Positions 1 to 12,740 of a stretch of DNA of 64,000 bases are shown piece by piece. The DNA comes from Saturnia japonica (taxonomy: Eukaryota > Arthropoda > Insecta > Lepidoptera > Saturniidae), in NCBI GenBank assembly GCA_033032175.1, contig CM065304.1:16182001-16246000 (forward strand). Reading direction: 5' to 3'. Positions within the stretch are counted from its first letter, which is position 1; every line of letters begins with the position of its first letter. The notes below the pieces were generated by a model. The model saw nothing but the letters and a program-made list of their open reading frames with translations. It was not told where the DNA came from and did not search any database. The position numbers were made by a program, and so were the translations under genes.

Positions 1-749
1 AGCCATTCTTAAATACTACACAAAATATCGGAGTTGTAGGCGTTTCTTGTTACGTGTCTTAAGGATATATTTTTTAAAGTTTTGCCAAATTTCTTGATCA
101 CTGTTTTTTAAAGAAAGAAAGGCCATCATTAAAATTTCACATAACGAATAAAAGCTGAATTTATTTTCCTTCTTCCATGTCGATGGTTAAATAGTTATAT
201 AATACGAGGTGACCAGTAGAAGAGTCTATCCGATGCCTCAATGGTCTTCTCGTATCAATACTGACCTATAGACAGAATGGGTAGATAACAACAAACAATT
301 CCCGGTATAATTAACACGGCCTCATCATCAGACAAACGCTTTGAGATTGTCAATATGACATTTGTTCTTTTTAGGGTGAATAGAGCCCGAGGCGTTGTTA
401 CAACCAACATAAATTTCAACTCTAGGATGTATACGGTATTGTCGTTATTTCCCTGTTCTAATGTCAATGGATTACAATCTCTCTTTGAACCTTTGAACAA
501 GATTTCACGGGTTGTTAGTACTAGAACAACTTTGTGGAAAGTTCTTTGATTTTGGGTGTATTTTTGATTTCATGTTTTACGGTGTTTGAATTTACTGGGG
601 GATGGAATAGTCGTTTCAAAATTCGATAGCTGATTCCGAGAGAGAGATATATATATTTAGATTTGTTGTTTTATGACACCTTAAGATCCAAAAGGAAAAC
701 ATGTAGTTTGTTATTATGCAATTCCACAAACATGACTCTTTAGTATTTC

Positions 750-840
750 TAAACCATCACTTTCAAAACGGCTCCAACGATTTGGATGAAACTTTGTATT
801 TAGATAATCTTACATTCCAGGTTTACCTAGATAGGCGTTT
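750..840 (+). repeat. Dispersed repeat, copy shared with 8545-8630
   Basis: The text from a CGGCTCCAACGATTT-like start through GTTTACCTAGATAGG is nearly repeated at 8545-8630 (start ACGACTCCAACGATTT). The family is unclassified. The short open frame over it is not conserved between the copies, so it is not read as a gene. Confidence 0.6.
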
Positions 841-1429
841 TTCTATGACTAAACCAAAACCGAACAATTGTATACAAAGTTATGACTTTGTAATATAATA
901 TAATCCTTCAATACTTTACCTCTTCAATATTTTTATAAGCTTGCAACTGAATTTTAAAACATTTATCACTAATCAATTGAGCTGAAATTTTGCATACATG
1001 TTTAGATGACAATGCATGGTTAGCTAAGTGATGTAATTCAATATGACGGATTTCCAAAGATTTCGGACCAGTTATATTTTATGCGCCCCCATGATAGGGG
1101 TATCAAATGAAAGGGTTTGCTGAGAAGAATATAATGTTTTTAGGTTTTTTTTATAAAAGCTTTTAATCAGTACTTCAATAATTTTAAAAAACTTGTAGCG
1201 CAAATTAAACTGGAGAAAAGGGAATTTAAACTAAATAAATTTCTTGCGAATTAAAAATTGTGTTTATTATTTTTTTTGTATCTCCTACCTAAAAATGGTT
1301 ATAATATAATTATGTTATCATATTCGCATTATTTTATTTATCCTTAGAAATATGTGCACTTCTGTAACAAAATGGGGTGTTTAATTTCGAGTATTGATAT
1401 AATTAATTATTATTATCATTATTTCCAGC

Positions 1430-1642
1430 TCAAAAATTAGGAGATCTGCAGAAGAGTGAAAGTTACTCAAACTAAAGTTAGTTATAGCCTCCAAGAAGGT
1501 AGACATAAGTGGCAGTGGGCGGGACACATTGCTTGTAGAGCAGACGGCCAATGGGACCGAATTTTTTTAAACGCAAGTCCGGTTATTGTGGCGAACTTTG
1601 GGGAAAGCCTATTTCCAGCAGTAAAAGTCTTTCGGCTTTAAT
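1430..1642 (+). pseudogene. Decayed C-terminal fragment of a LINE reverse-transcriptase protein
   Basis: The reading frame contains HKWQWAGHIACRADGQWDR. A KWQWAGHIARR-type motif is a hallmark near the C-terminus of reverse-transcriptase polyproteins of insect non-LTR retrotransposons. Upstream residues can be read as the preceding part of that region, and the text after the motif no longer matches. Only about 60 residues remain, there is no catalytic domain, and the frame ends at 1641. It is a fossil within the ETS gene intron. The motif is seen directly; the family assignment comes from memory and needs a database search. Confidence 0.45.
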
Positions 1643-2712
1643 GGATGGACAGAATTTCATTATACAGTATTTTTTTACAAGTCACTATTTTTTATAGTTT
1701 ATACTATATTGTTATGATACTTTAGACCTTGACACATCAGTAATTATTGATGCATGAAATAAGCAGAGCTACTGGTAAAAGTTAGTTTTATATAAAAGCC
1801 ATAAACTGATATTGAACTTGTGACTTGGCGCTTTCAATGGCATGTCACACATCTATCATTATGTAATTTGATCACGTTATAACAGGGGCGCTGTTTAGAA
1901 GCTATGTTTATGTACATTGAGTCCTTGTTCACAATGCAAGCGCGGGCATGTATCACGGCAGCAATCTGTGGTACGGCTTTTCATTAAAGTCTATTAATAT
2001 ATTGTAACATCTTGCACTCGCTTGTTTGTTATGAATGTATTCACGCGTTCCTATACCACAGACTTGTTCAGGTATTGAAATGCGCGGCGTTAAGTGTGTA
2101 AACTACAATCTAATTACTTATTCATACATGTGCACGATTAATAGTAAGCATCATTATCAACCAAACAAACTTTGTATATAAATTAAAACAGAAAAAAAAT
2201 CAGTTTTAGTTCAAATTCATTTGTGTCAAAACGTATGCAACCGTCAATCTCAAAAACCTGATTTAAGGATTTGGTTCAAGCCCTATTATTAATGTAAGTT
2301 CGTAAAGAATTAAGTACGAATTTAAATTACTAGTTACCATTATCCATCTCCTTATTTGGAGTATATCAAACGAACCATGTCGCTACTTGCCCAAACTAAA
2401 TTTATAGTTGACTCAGCATGGTTAAAGTTTGCAAATTGAATATCACACACCAGAGAAAAACTAGTACATTCATCTATATGCAATCTTACACACGAAGTGA
2501 AATGATACTTAATTTTTAGTGTGATAATATTATGCAGTAATTAAATATAAAAAGGTTATAGAAATTATGATTAGTTATTTTGAATCTATCAAACTATTTA
2601 TATTTTTACAAAATGCAAGGTCTGTGTATCTGAACGCTCTATTGTATCACTTTTAATATATTTATTAAATTATATTTCGTTAAAATTGTAGATATTTCTT
2701 ATTTAATGTCGG

Positions 2713-2736
2713 TCTTAGTCTTAGTCTTAGTCTTAG
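2713..2736 (+). repeat. Short tandem array (TCTTAG)x4
   Basis: Four exact copies of the hexamer TCTTAG. It is not the insect telomere unit TTAGG, and it has no evident function. Confidence 0.9.
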
Positions 2737-3164
2737 TGTTCACTCATCTTTACTAACAATTATAATAAATAAATTTATTTAACAAAATTACTAAAAACAG
2801 TTTGTTAATATAATGTTTGTAAATACTCCGCTCCACAATCGGATTTTTTTTGTTTTCTTTTTCTTTATCATTCTACTACTACCTATGGAGCGGCCATTTG
2901 TTATGCAAATATTATTATGAATGGTCTTGAAAAAGTACAATGTTCAACAGCGACGATTTACCCTAGGTACTATACGACACGAGTCAAATCTGTTGTTCAT
3001 TATTTGGTAGAGCTTTTGTTTTATTTTTCACCGTTTTCATACTACTTTCATTTAAATTTCATGCAATCGTTTTATTTAGTTTTTCGGTCAGATTTCATTT
3101 TCAAAAATAAACTAGTTTGTCTATGTAGTAACAGTATTTTTAAATATTAACTTATTCTTTGCAG

Positions 3165-3236
3165 GTTATGGCACCAATTCATTATCAGCCATGTCAAAAT
3201 CGACGTTAGATGCTCACACGCATCTTCGCCAACCAG
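3165..3236 (+). CDS. Ets65A: ETS-family transcription factor (ERG/FLI type, Ets65A-like), exon upstream of the DNA-binding domain
   Basis: The 72-bp exon follows TTCTTTGCAG and ends at AACCAG before GTAAGT, a textbook donor. It starts with two bases of a split codon, reads YGTNSLSAMSKSTLDAHTHL then RQP, and ends with one base (G). That base pairs with the first two bases of the exon at 27767 to make Asp, keeping the frame open through all five exons. The peptide ending THLRQPGDPYQ resembles the segment before the ETS domain in insect Ets65A proteins. The segment is likely flexible. A methionine inside it could start a shorter isoform, but nothing here shows that. Exons for any N-terminal (Pointed) domain lie outside the window. 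This exon is the least conserved of the set, so its call rests mainly on splice sites and phase. Confidence 0.8.
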
Positions 3237-5480
3237 GTAAGTAAATACTGAATTACTTGATAATCTAATACACGTTATAAATTAATTAATTATTTCTGAT
3301 ATAAACTCACCAGGTGACTATTTCAATCAGTTTTATAACACAATCTAAATCTAAACTCTAAATCGATTAGTAAATAAATGGAATTGATTGAACGATAAAT
3401 TATACATGATTTAATTTTACCTGATCTAGTAATAAATAAATCTCCATTAAAAGGGACTATGAAAATCGCTTAAATTAATAAAATTAGGTAAATGATAATT
3501 AGCTATATAAAAGGGAAATTTTACAATACTAACTTCAAAATGGTTCACTCAAATTGCCGATGCCCGAGCTCTTGTGCTGCTGATCAAATTGATAGTCATT
3601 ACAATAGGCTTCGTGTGGACGGGGTTTATACATAATACACAGTTATATAGTATTCATGTATGAATTCATAAACCTTTTTTCCATCACACATCGTTATTTC
3701 CTCACAGAATTCGGACTCGGTTTACGTAAAACATTCACGTTTGCAATGAAGTGGAGTTCATTTAGTTTGATTGTAGGCGAGCGCTTATAATTACGGTCAT
3801 TTATTAGTCGAATTGTACTAACATAGAATAAAAAGTTAGTTTGTCTCAAATAGTGAGCATAGTATTTTTTTTATTTAGAGAAGCGCTATTCATTGGAATT
3901 ATTAAGGGCAAACAGAAATACTTAAACTTATACGCATTAACCATGTTGATTAAATCACAAATCTTGAAGCACTGACAGCTCAGTGATAGCGGGCTCAAAC
4001 ACCGTGTCGATAAACATAGGTTCGAATCATAGAACAATCCTGTGCTCTGGCTTAAAAAACTTCGTGGTGAATATTTTCACAGTAGAAGGGCCCTTCCTTA
4101 TATTTAATTGAATTTCTACTATCTAAAAAATCTATCGCCCAACACCTGATGGTGTATTCTGGCAGCTGCACTTTTGTAGCAGTCCCTTTTAAGGCTTTGC
4201 GTGTTACCGTCCCTATGGCCATCACCGTGACCTATGATGTGGCCTTCCACATCGACACGACATCACGTGGAATTGTTGTCAATTCAAAAAATAAAGAAAA
4301 ATAATCAGGACACTAATACAGATACTCTTTCGCTATTGGTGTACGTACAAATGTTCAGTCAAGAAGGCAAAAACGACCCCTGGCTATCAAACAATTCGAT
4401 TAAATCCGTAAGTATATATATGTTGATATTTTTTCTTTATTTATTGTTAGTAAAAGCAATATAATACAAATATATAATATTATTCCAAATCAATAATTAC
4501 TTTTTAGTTAATTCTTTCACGTATTCAATCTATAAAGTTTTATGTATGAGTATAAAGTTCTGAATCAAATCGAACATGCTGTTATTATTCACAGCGCTTT
4601 TTGTAACACAATTCTCTTGAATTCAGCCGTTATTGTTGTTAACTGAAACGTCAATAGTTCAGTACAATAGACACAAATCTGATGTCCTGTTAGTCAATCT
4701 AATATAAATATAAAATGTTTCCGAAATATACCTATTATTACTATTGTACCCAAGAAAATGGCTGTATTGTGAACATTTCCGCACAAAATAATTAAATGCA
4801 GCATTTTCTTTTAATTTTAAACTTTATGGTATCCTAGCAACATATATTGCTTACAACCTACACTATCAATTATCGTAATAAAATGACATATATTTTTAAA
4901 AAATTAGGTTCGATTCCCAACTCGTGTACCTATATGGTTTTTTAAAATCTATTAATGCAGTTTTTCTCATCTTTCAAATTGATGTCATGGTTCCTTAGAA
5001 CACATTTCTCTATCTATTATAGTTTCAGAGTTCCTCTCATTGGCCTATTTAAATGTTAAAGCCTGTATAATAACTGAATTTAATTTGGAACCAATGTACA
5101 AATATTTCCAAAGATTGTCAGTGAATAAAAAGATTTATATACGTATTTATATTATAATAGTGACTAGATTTAATTTAAAGAACTACTTTATAGAAATAGT
5201 TCTTGGTAAAAAGTTTTTTTTCTCTCAAATCTATGTGTTGGTATAAAATAAATGAGTCTATAAATTTGTTTCTTTAAGCCGCCCACGTTTAAAGCGTTGC
5301 CGTTAAAAAGATTACAAAAATTTAGGCATTTAATTGATTCCCAACCAATTAATAATACTTTTTGATGCATATTTTTCAGTTCTAAGAATTTAATAAAAGC
5401 GAGACCTACTAGACAGTAAAATTAATTAAATAGTTTAATTTATTTATAACATTGATTTATTTTAGATATTTCAAATTGTA

Positions 5481-5745
5481 ACTGCCTCATTAGCCTAGTG
5501 GTTGTAAGCGCGATTGCTATGATCGAGGTCCTGGCTTCGAATCCAAGGTTGAACTAAGTGTTATTGGGTTTTTCCTATGAAATTCTCAGTAGCAGCTCGG
5601 AGTTTGGTTTTGTGCCCGATTAATGGCAATAGGCTCGCCCCCTATTACATGGGACTAAAAAACATACTCGACGAACTGTGGGTGTATATTAGTACACCTC
5701 TGCCTAACCCTTCAGGGAATACAGGCGTGATGGTATGTTATATTG
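5481..5745 (+). mobile_element. tRNA-derived SINE, full copy with target-site duplication
   Basis: The head reads TAGCCTAGTGGTTGTAAGCG, like a tRNA box A, followed by a box-B-like CTTCGAATCC about 30 bases on. The body is shared over about 250 bp with 48241-48489, and its last 75 bp with 28385-28460. The copy is flanked by an exact 10-bp direct repeat TCAAATTGTA at 5471-5480 and 5746-5755, the mark of target-primed insertion. It encodes no protein and depends on a LINE for movement. The box B has drifted from the usual GGTTCGA, so it is probably not transcribed by RNA polymerase III now. Confidence 0.88.
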
Positions 5746-7289
5746 TCAAATTGTATAACATAATTTCTTATATCTCCACTTTATTTATAACGGAATTTCA
5801 AATATAAAATAAATATAACGTATTAAGCCTTTCAATATGTGCCCAAATCTGAAACAATCCCTAGTTTTGAATGAAGATATATTTTAAACGAGCATTCACA
5901 AAGGTTTTATGTAAGCTAGCTAACTGACCGTGTTGAACAAACAATATGGACGAGTGTTTGGCGAGTCACCCTCGCCGCTGACCGGTGACCTAAGAAAATT
6001 TATACACTTCGTTTGGTAGTCGAATTTCTATTATTTACTTTAAGAATTTCATTTTTCACCGAACGATTTTTATTCCTTTTATGAACTTAATAAAATAACT
6101 ATTAAAAATCAAGCGCATATTATTATCGATCGGCTCGTTAATATCTAACGTTGATGCGATTGGTCATCGAGAGCCCCAAATTCGATCGCCAACTAAAATA
6201 AAAAGTTGTTGATATACAATTTCCACTTAACCAAATGTAGGTGCTTATAAACCTTCAAGGGTTTTTAATTAGCGCTCATGCATTTTCTATTTATTTCGGT
6301 TAGGATTATTTTAATCGTTTTAGGGTTAATTTATTATTGTTAAATAATAATTATAATATTATTCTAATATATTATTACCATTTTCACACCAGGCAAGAAT
6401 CAATACTTATTATTATGACGCTCAAGAGATTGTTTCAACGCTACCTAACTACTATTAAAACGTCCAAAAAAATTTTTTGCTCTTTAATAATTGAAACATA
6501 GTTTTTGCATTTGATAGACTATTATGTGAGGAAGGTTCTAGGCTTTATAACTTCACGCTACGCCTCTAAGGAACAGACTAGATATTTGATCGAATAAATT
6601 TAACGTAGGTGAAACCGTGATACACAACTAGTATAGTATAAGTGCCAAAATTTACATGTTTACAAATATTTTATTATACAACAAACAAAAATCAATAGAA
6701 TATACTGCGGATCTAGTAAATCTCAATTTTATCTGCTCCACTGGGACAATGAGATTGTCAGAACTATACAAAAAAAAAATATCGCGGTAATAAAAAAATA
6801 TACCTATTTATTTTTATAGACTATATCGCAAAATGGTACGCTGCACGTCAGTTCTCGATTTCATTAGAAAACATAGTGTGTTTGCGCTCGTGTCGGCCGC
6901 GTGGCGACTGTCGCCGGGTCGTGGGTTCAAATTACCTCATGTAGGGTTACGCTTACCACACACTTGCCCTTTTGTTGTGACCGTGACAATCGTCTGATTC
7001 GACATTACACCTGATATTATGATAAAAATTATATATTTTTTACTCCATACAGTTTGTACGTACATGTATGTAAATTCGCATGAAGCAATAATGGTCAGTG
7101 CTATTGTGCTCGGACAACGCGTTAAACGACTTGGATTTTAATCGTGAGGCTTTTGTCTTCGCTGAAGGAAAACATTGTCATGATATATTAAGTAGGACAA
7201 TTTGAAATACTTACCTGGGTAGCTACTACTCTCAAGTTGAAAATCCGTCACTTATACCGATTTATTTAGAAAACTGCATTTAACAACTT

Positions 7290-8135
7290 TCAAAGTGATA
7301 AGACTTAAAGAAAAACAAGTAATGATTATAAAATCTAATAAAAAAAATCACTACTAGCATGCTTTCTTGGAATATACTACATAAACCGTTAAACATCAAT
7401 CAAGATATCTTCTTTGTACGATAATTTTATTATACTAGACATCTGTGTAAACTAGAACGATTAAAATAATTCCGATACACCTTATTTACTACAACTTACT
7501 TTAATACTTAAACCACGATAAGTAATTTAACGTTACAGGTGAAATCCAAAATCTATTTTATGTTAAAAATATACGTTAAAACCAATAAATGGATTTCATG
7601 CTCAAAAGGTGACCCTAATCATTGTTTACCATTATATGGATAACTTGTAGGCGGGCTTTCAAATGTACATAGCTTGGAAGTAACTTTTCGGTTTTGTTAA
7701 TTAATTACTGAGTGTGACTTTTAAACTTTATTATGAAGAGCTGTATCTCTTTATTGTACTGACCTAGAAACATGTTTTTTAAAACTATTTGAGGTCATAT
7801 TTCAACTATATGTATACCTCGTCTTTTTTGAGAAAAAAAAATTTAATTTGTTTTTGCTACAATATAATTTCACACAGGACTAGAATTTTCTTATTTTTGA
7901 ATGTATTCCTTAACTTTTATTAAATACCTCCCTTAGTGTTAAATTTCAAAAGTGTAGCTCTGTGAAAGTACCTTATAGATATAGATGTTGTTGTGTTCAG
8001 CGTTCTTTAACTATGAAGTGCCGTATCTGTTTAATATGTTAACCTAGAAAATTATTACTTTCACAGCAACATGCGGACATGAGCTTTAGTATATGATATC
8101 AATCCAACTTTATAGCTGAAGTCGTTTTCAAACTT
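7290..8135 (+). repeat. Dispersed repeat, uninterrupted copy of the family also at 33180-35815
   Basis: Long blocks match 33190-34276, for example AGAAAAACAAGTAATGAT, ATACTAGACATCTGTGTAAA and GTGAAATCCAAAAT, in the same order and orientation. The family is unclassified and has no coding capacity that I can see. This copy matters because it shows the sequence before a LINE inserted into the other copy: here CTTTAGTATATGAT runs on without interruption near 8090-8103. Confidence 0.75.
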
Positions 8136-8640
8136 GTGTCAAAATAAAATGTAATTTAAATCACAAGCACTAAGGAGTATTGATATCAACTTCGAAGCAA
8201 ATCACCGCCAAAATAACTTTCTAGCCACTTTTAATCCCGTTAGGGGATGAATTTTAATAAAATACGAAACACGTCTTCCATCAATTCTGTTAAAAAAGAT
8301 GTATGCAAAATTTGAAGTTTATTGGACCAAGGAATCACGTTGTCCCATACAAACTTTGCCCCCCTCTTTCACTCCCTTAGCGGTAGAATTTCAAAAAATT
8401 CTTTCATATCGAATACCTACGTCATACAAAGAACACACACTCCAAGTTTCATGTCTCTACGATCAGCGGATTAGGCTGTACGTTGATCCGTCAGTCAGTC
8501 ATTCAGGACAAAGCATTTTATATGTATAGAAGATATGTAATTGGTTTCTCGGAAACGACTCCAACGATTTCGCTGAAACTTTGCATTTAGATAATGTTTT
8601 ACATTCCAAGTTTACCTAGATAGGTGTATTTATTTTTTGT
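8136..8640 (+). repeat. Repeat-rich segment of a further dispersed family
   Basis: Contains phrases typical of interspersed insect repeats, such as TTTCATGTCTCTACGATCAG and TCAGTCAGTCATTCAGGACA. It ends in the module also found at 750-840. The 76-codon open frame at 8299-8529 lies wholly in this repeat and is not a gene. Confidence 0.5.
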
Positions 8641-9584
8641 TTATAAGACACAGAGCACAGCTCGATCACCCAGATATTATATTATAAAACAAGAATATGC
8701 ATAGTAATATTTTTTTTATAAATAAATACAGTATCATATTCCGCTCTCGTTATCCAGTTGTCGTATTGTTCACCCTGAAACCCAGAGTTCAATTGTCAAA
8801 AAATTTAATAATATGAAGACTGTTTGTTCATTATGAATGGATACAAAAACACTCATCGCGTTTTTCAAACGTTACCACAGAAAACCTAAGGTGTCTAATG
8901 AGAAACGACAAACTAATATGCAACGATAACGATTATATTGTGTAGAAAAATCATAGCAAAATTATGCATATATTATTTTACAATCATTATAATGGGATCA
9001 TATTTTTTAAATACATATTTTAAAATGTTTCAATATCTGATTTATTGAAGTATTTTTATTTTTTATTTAACAAATATATTAAATGGTGGGTAGTACTTTA
9101 TTTATACTTCCATATTTATTTTTATCTTCAATCATCAAAATTCTTTTAATTTTTAACTGAGACTTGGTTCGAAAAACAAGTTATCTTAGAATTTTTTCTT
9201 TAAAGTGCTTTCAACAAAGATCTGAAATCACTATGACCCTGTCTCAAAACAAAGCCCCCTTCACGCGTGTCGGGTAAAAGCTGTTTGTCCTCCGTTTGAT
9301 CGGGCGCACCCAACTAAATACAGCCGACCACTAAAACAACGCTTGCCATGCAAACATGGGTAAGCCAAAAAACTAAAGAAATCAAAATGTTATTTTCACA
9401 CGTACGTGCGGTGACGGCCACATCCTTTTCGTGTACTGATTGTGCATCGAGGGATGATTTTCGGGCGAGAGATTCCACTTTGATTCTTTTGATCCGTTAT
9501 GTTGTAGAGCTATGCTGTTTTTTTGTTTGCAAATACATGCCGTTATATTGTTTTAAGTTGTCGTCAATAAATAGATTTTTGGGT

Positions 9585-10314
9585 GCTTACATGATTTACG
9601 CTGGCTAAACCTTAAGAGATACATCAAAGTAATGTATTAAATAATTGTATTTTATCAAAAAGTCTGGAGAAAAGTCTGTGATCTTCGAAGGTTGACTCAC
9701 AGTAACCATTTTAATTTTCAACTTAATAATTAATAATATTAGGTTTTTTGCGAAGCTATTTTCTTCAGTTCACTATTAATCTTTATTCATATAAATATAT
9801 TACTGAACTTAGGCATTTAATGTACATAATTGATCTTAACATTACAATATAATTTAAATATATACTGTAGAATATATCACGGATTCAAAATTACGTACAA
9901 CCAAAAAAATCACTCACAGCGAAGTGGTTGACCGGCACTCCGTGTGTATGATGAATTGCGCGTTGCGAGCTAAGTCTCTTTTCATACCTATAAAGCTATG
10001 AACTATCAATACAGGAGTGTCTGTCTGAACGCGATAAACTCAAAACTACCTAACAGATTTTCATACTGTTTTCATCAATGAACAGAGTGATTCGCGAGGA
10101 AGGGTTAGGTATATATTATATTAAAGTTTTTTGTAAATTGGCGGAAATATGACGATGATTCTTGAAAATGTTGGAAATGAATCATGCCGAATGAGAATTT
10201 TATTGGCTTGCGTCGCGTAAACTAATAGAGTTCTATATATTAAGTAATTATTCCTATTAAATGTAGACATATATTATGCTCTGCTACCAGAGCGAAGCCG
10301 GGGCAGGTTACTAG
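9585..10314 (+). mobile_element. Non-autonomous repeat with a Helitron-like 3' end
   Basis: The start, TGCTTACATGATTTACGCTG onward, is shared with 22985-23110 (+) and, in reverse orientation, 29640-29830. The end has AGCGAAGCC then CTAG followed by T at 10311-10315. An AGCGAAGCC/CTAG-T end fits the rule that Helitrons end in CTRR and insert before T. The internal part is unlike the 23-kb copy, so the segment may be two adjacent elements. No Rep/helicase coding is present. Confidence 0.45.
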
Positions 10315-10317
10315 TTA

Positions 10318-10410
10318 GTTATAAATTGCTACTCACAACTATTGTATACTGAAATTTACCTAGATTTCGTTTCGGTTTTGTTAGTTTTCACTTTGAGGAT
10401 TAGACAAAAA
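10318..10410 (+). repeat. Partial copy of the family seen in the 43.7-44.4 kb element
   Basis: The text ATAAATTGCTACTC to GTTTCGGTTTTGTTAG near 10321-10383 is paralleled at 44173-44238 in the same orientation. It is a fragment only. Confidence 0.45.
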
Positions 10411-11224
10411 AAAATCAAATATGCAACTCTTTAATATAAAAAGATATAATCTATTATGGATAAAAAATATACCAACAGGTAGGTTACCTAACATATAGCC
10501 ACTAAATTAGGTAGATCACAACTAAAACCATAATAATTTTATATTCCTCGTCAGTAAAATTCCAGGTCAAAAAAGTACCTTTCCAGATTTCTTTCCTCCG
10601 TGATTGATCTCGCAAAACTATTACCGGCCAATAATCATATGTCTTAACAAATAGAAACGTCAAAATATATCTGCGGGGTGAACATTATTGAATCCGGAGT
10701 CCTGAAGATTGGGGTTCGATTCTCTGTGCGTCGCGTCGCAATCAAACGGCTAATGCTACTGGGGCGACGGAATTGCACTAACGACTGCAGGGGACTGCCA
10801 GTAATGCACTGAAATCGATTAATTATCCTTTTATTATTATTTTATGGTTTTAGGAGGATCTCATGACTATTGTTAGGGAAGCATATATTTTTGCTTAATC
10901 TACTTTGTTTACGCCCTAATGGGATTTTGATAATGTTGATTTTATGGTTTGTCAACTTCTCGAAATGCATCCTACTCATGATGAAGAATGTAAATTCAAA
11001 AAAATAAATTGCAAGTCACCTCATGAGAATATAAACTATCTCTTATTTAAGGTAAAATCCACAATTATTTACGTAATATATCAATACTCGCTACAAGCTA
11101 CCTACTTGGGTTATTTATATCTAGAGCAAAACTAAATGAAACAATGAATTCGTAACGTCAAAACACCTTGTAATAATGTAACATTATTGTAACCTAACTA
11201 ATTCCTTCTTTTCATTTTCATAAA

Positions 11225-11435
11225 AGAACCACATGTGGCGTGCTCCAGAGCAACAACTTTATGGTAACCTCCATCTCAGTTCGTCTTTGCCATACTGTGT
11301 TGTTGTGGAATTATCTCTCGCCCGGCCAGCGTGTTCCCTCCTTCCTACAAAATGAAGTGCTTCAAACATCATGCGAAGAGACATTTAAGCCGGTCGAGAT
11401 GACAGCGATGGATTGTAGATTCCTTGGTGGTCGCT
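11225..11435 (+). pseudogene. C-terminal remnant of a LINE reverse-transcriptase ORF
   Basis: One frame reads RPASVFPPSYKMKCFKHHAK then RHLSRSR and a stop near 11397-11399. The pattern (L)PA-x-VFP-x-SY followed by FK-x-x-(V/A)KR-x-L is the usual tail of Jockey/CR1-like reverse-transcriptase proteins. The same motif occurs, independently diverged, on the opposite strand at 12600-12740. No catalytic part of the protein remains and the upstream frame is broken. Confidence 0.55.
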
Positions 11436-12202
11436 GATGTTATTGGCTTGCACTAAGCTTACCATAAGTTATAGTGCCGTCACTTTGCCCTGCTACTATA
11501 AAAAAAACATAAACTCCTTTTAAAATAAATAGTATTAATGATGCGAGTTCACCACTGAAGAGTGCCACTATCCACCTCCTGGTTTATCGTTGTAATTGTA
11601 AGTATGAACATTGCGTTGCGATCCTCGTTTGTTCGTGCAAGCGATGGCCTATAAAGACACCGCCTCATATTTGGCGTTAAAAAAAACAAAAAGAATGCCA
11701 AAAAGTTTATCCCGCATGCCAATAACATGATGAAGATAACCGTGAATGATAATAATGTAAATTAATTTTACTGATTTTTTTAGGTTGAAATAATTTTTAG
11801 GTAATTAGGTAACAGGGCGTAACAATAGTAAATAATAATAATAAAAAAATAAATGCGTTTATATAATTTAAAAATGTTCTTTCGTTTTTTTTTCTCAATA
11901 ACTGATTTAGATTGAAGTCTTAAATTTTCAGGAACTAATACTTCAATAGTATTAGTACTCACATATCCATAGCAGATCATTATAGAATTTACAAAAAGGT
12001 ATTTTATGCTGCTTATTCCCCTATTTGAGGCCTTTCCGAAAAGTAAAGAAAATATAATCAAAATCAAAACTTGGTTGTATTTATCTAAAACAAGGGTTTT
12101 TAATTAGAAAAGAAATAACAAATTAAAAAAAAGTTGTTACTAACATTGAATTTTGTATGTAGTTTTTACCCTACTGCGAAAGACGAGAGGGCTTTATTTT
12201 TC

Positions 12203-12224
12203 GAGCGTATGTATGTATGTATGT
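12203..12224 (+). repeat. Short (GTAT)n microsatellite
   Basis: About five copies of GTAT within a segment (roughly 12170-12330) of dispersed-repeat character. Confidence 0.7.
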
Positions 12225-12599
12225 CTATTTCATTGTCACGCTCTGTAGCCTAAATGGCTTGATGGGTTTTAGCATACGAGGTGTCGTTAGATTCATCTTA
12301 ATTACGGGAGTGACATAGGCCCAGTGGTTCAGTATGATATATTATAGTGATGACTGCTGCAGAAATTTAGTTACATCGACAATACATCTTAGAACAATGA
12401 TTCGTTACATTAGGTGCGATACAAACTGTGATGCTGTTCACGTTGCTCAAATTGTATACTTGCATTCATCTACGGTAAGGTGAGAACTATGATTTACTTG
12501 TTATCAATCGTTCTTTTTTTTGTAGTAACTCGGTAAATTGACGGTAAAAACGGTGACCACCGAGACATCGAAGTCTATCGGCGGTCGCGACTGTCATGC

Positions 12600-12740
12600 T
12601 GGCCTGCATAAATATCTCTTCACGCTATGCTTGAAGGACCCGATGTCGTAAGAAGGAGGGAACACATTGGCCGGAAGATGGTTCCATATTTTAACGATAC
12701 GACAAAGATAAGTCATAGCCCAGCGCGTGTGGCTCTGCTA
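12600..12740 (-). pseudogene. C-terminal remnant of a LINE reverse-transcriptase ORF
   Basis: On the minus strand one frame reads LCRIVKIWNHLPANVFPPSY, then DIGSFKHSVKRYLCRPA and a stop. WN-x-LPA-x-VFP-x-SY is the typical tail of non-LTR retrotransposon reverse transcriptases, and it matches the remnant at 11225-11435 in kind. Only about 37 codons are recognisable. It was probably left by a 5'-truncated insertion. Confidence 0.6.

Larger units (their letters stand above)
1..3164 (+). other. Intron or upstream sequence of the ETS gene, before the first visible exon
   Basis: This stretch holds no exon that I can support. It ends in a pyrimidine-rich tract and CAG that serve as the acceptor of the exon at 3165. 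Inside it are a copy of a dispersed repeat near 750-840, a decayed LINE fragment near 1430-1642 and a short hexamer array at 2713-2736; the rest is AT-rich sequence without recognisable content. The earlier exons of the ETS gene must lie further upstream, because the exon at 3165 begins inside a codon. Confidence 0.6.

Noticed and set aside
2713..2736. Telomere-like repeat
   Set aside because: The unit is TCTTAG, not the insect TTAGG, and only four copies exist.
5490..5550. tRNA gene suggested by box A and box B motifs (also at 48248-48305)
   Set aside because: The cloverleaf does not close 3' of box B and the same text continues into a 250-bp family with target duplication, so these are SINE heads.
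9348..9608. 86-codon open frame on the + strand
   Set aside because: The start overlaps no known motif and the 3' end runs into the dispersed repeat beginning at 9585; no evidence of coding.
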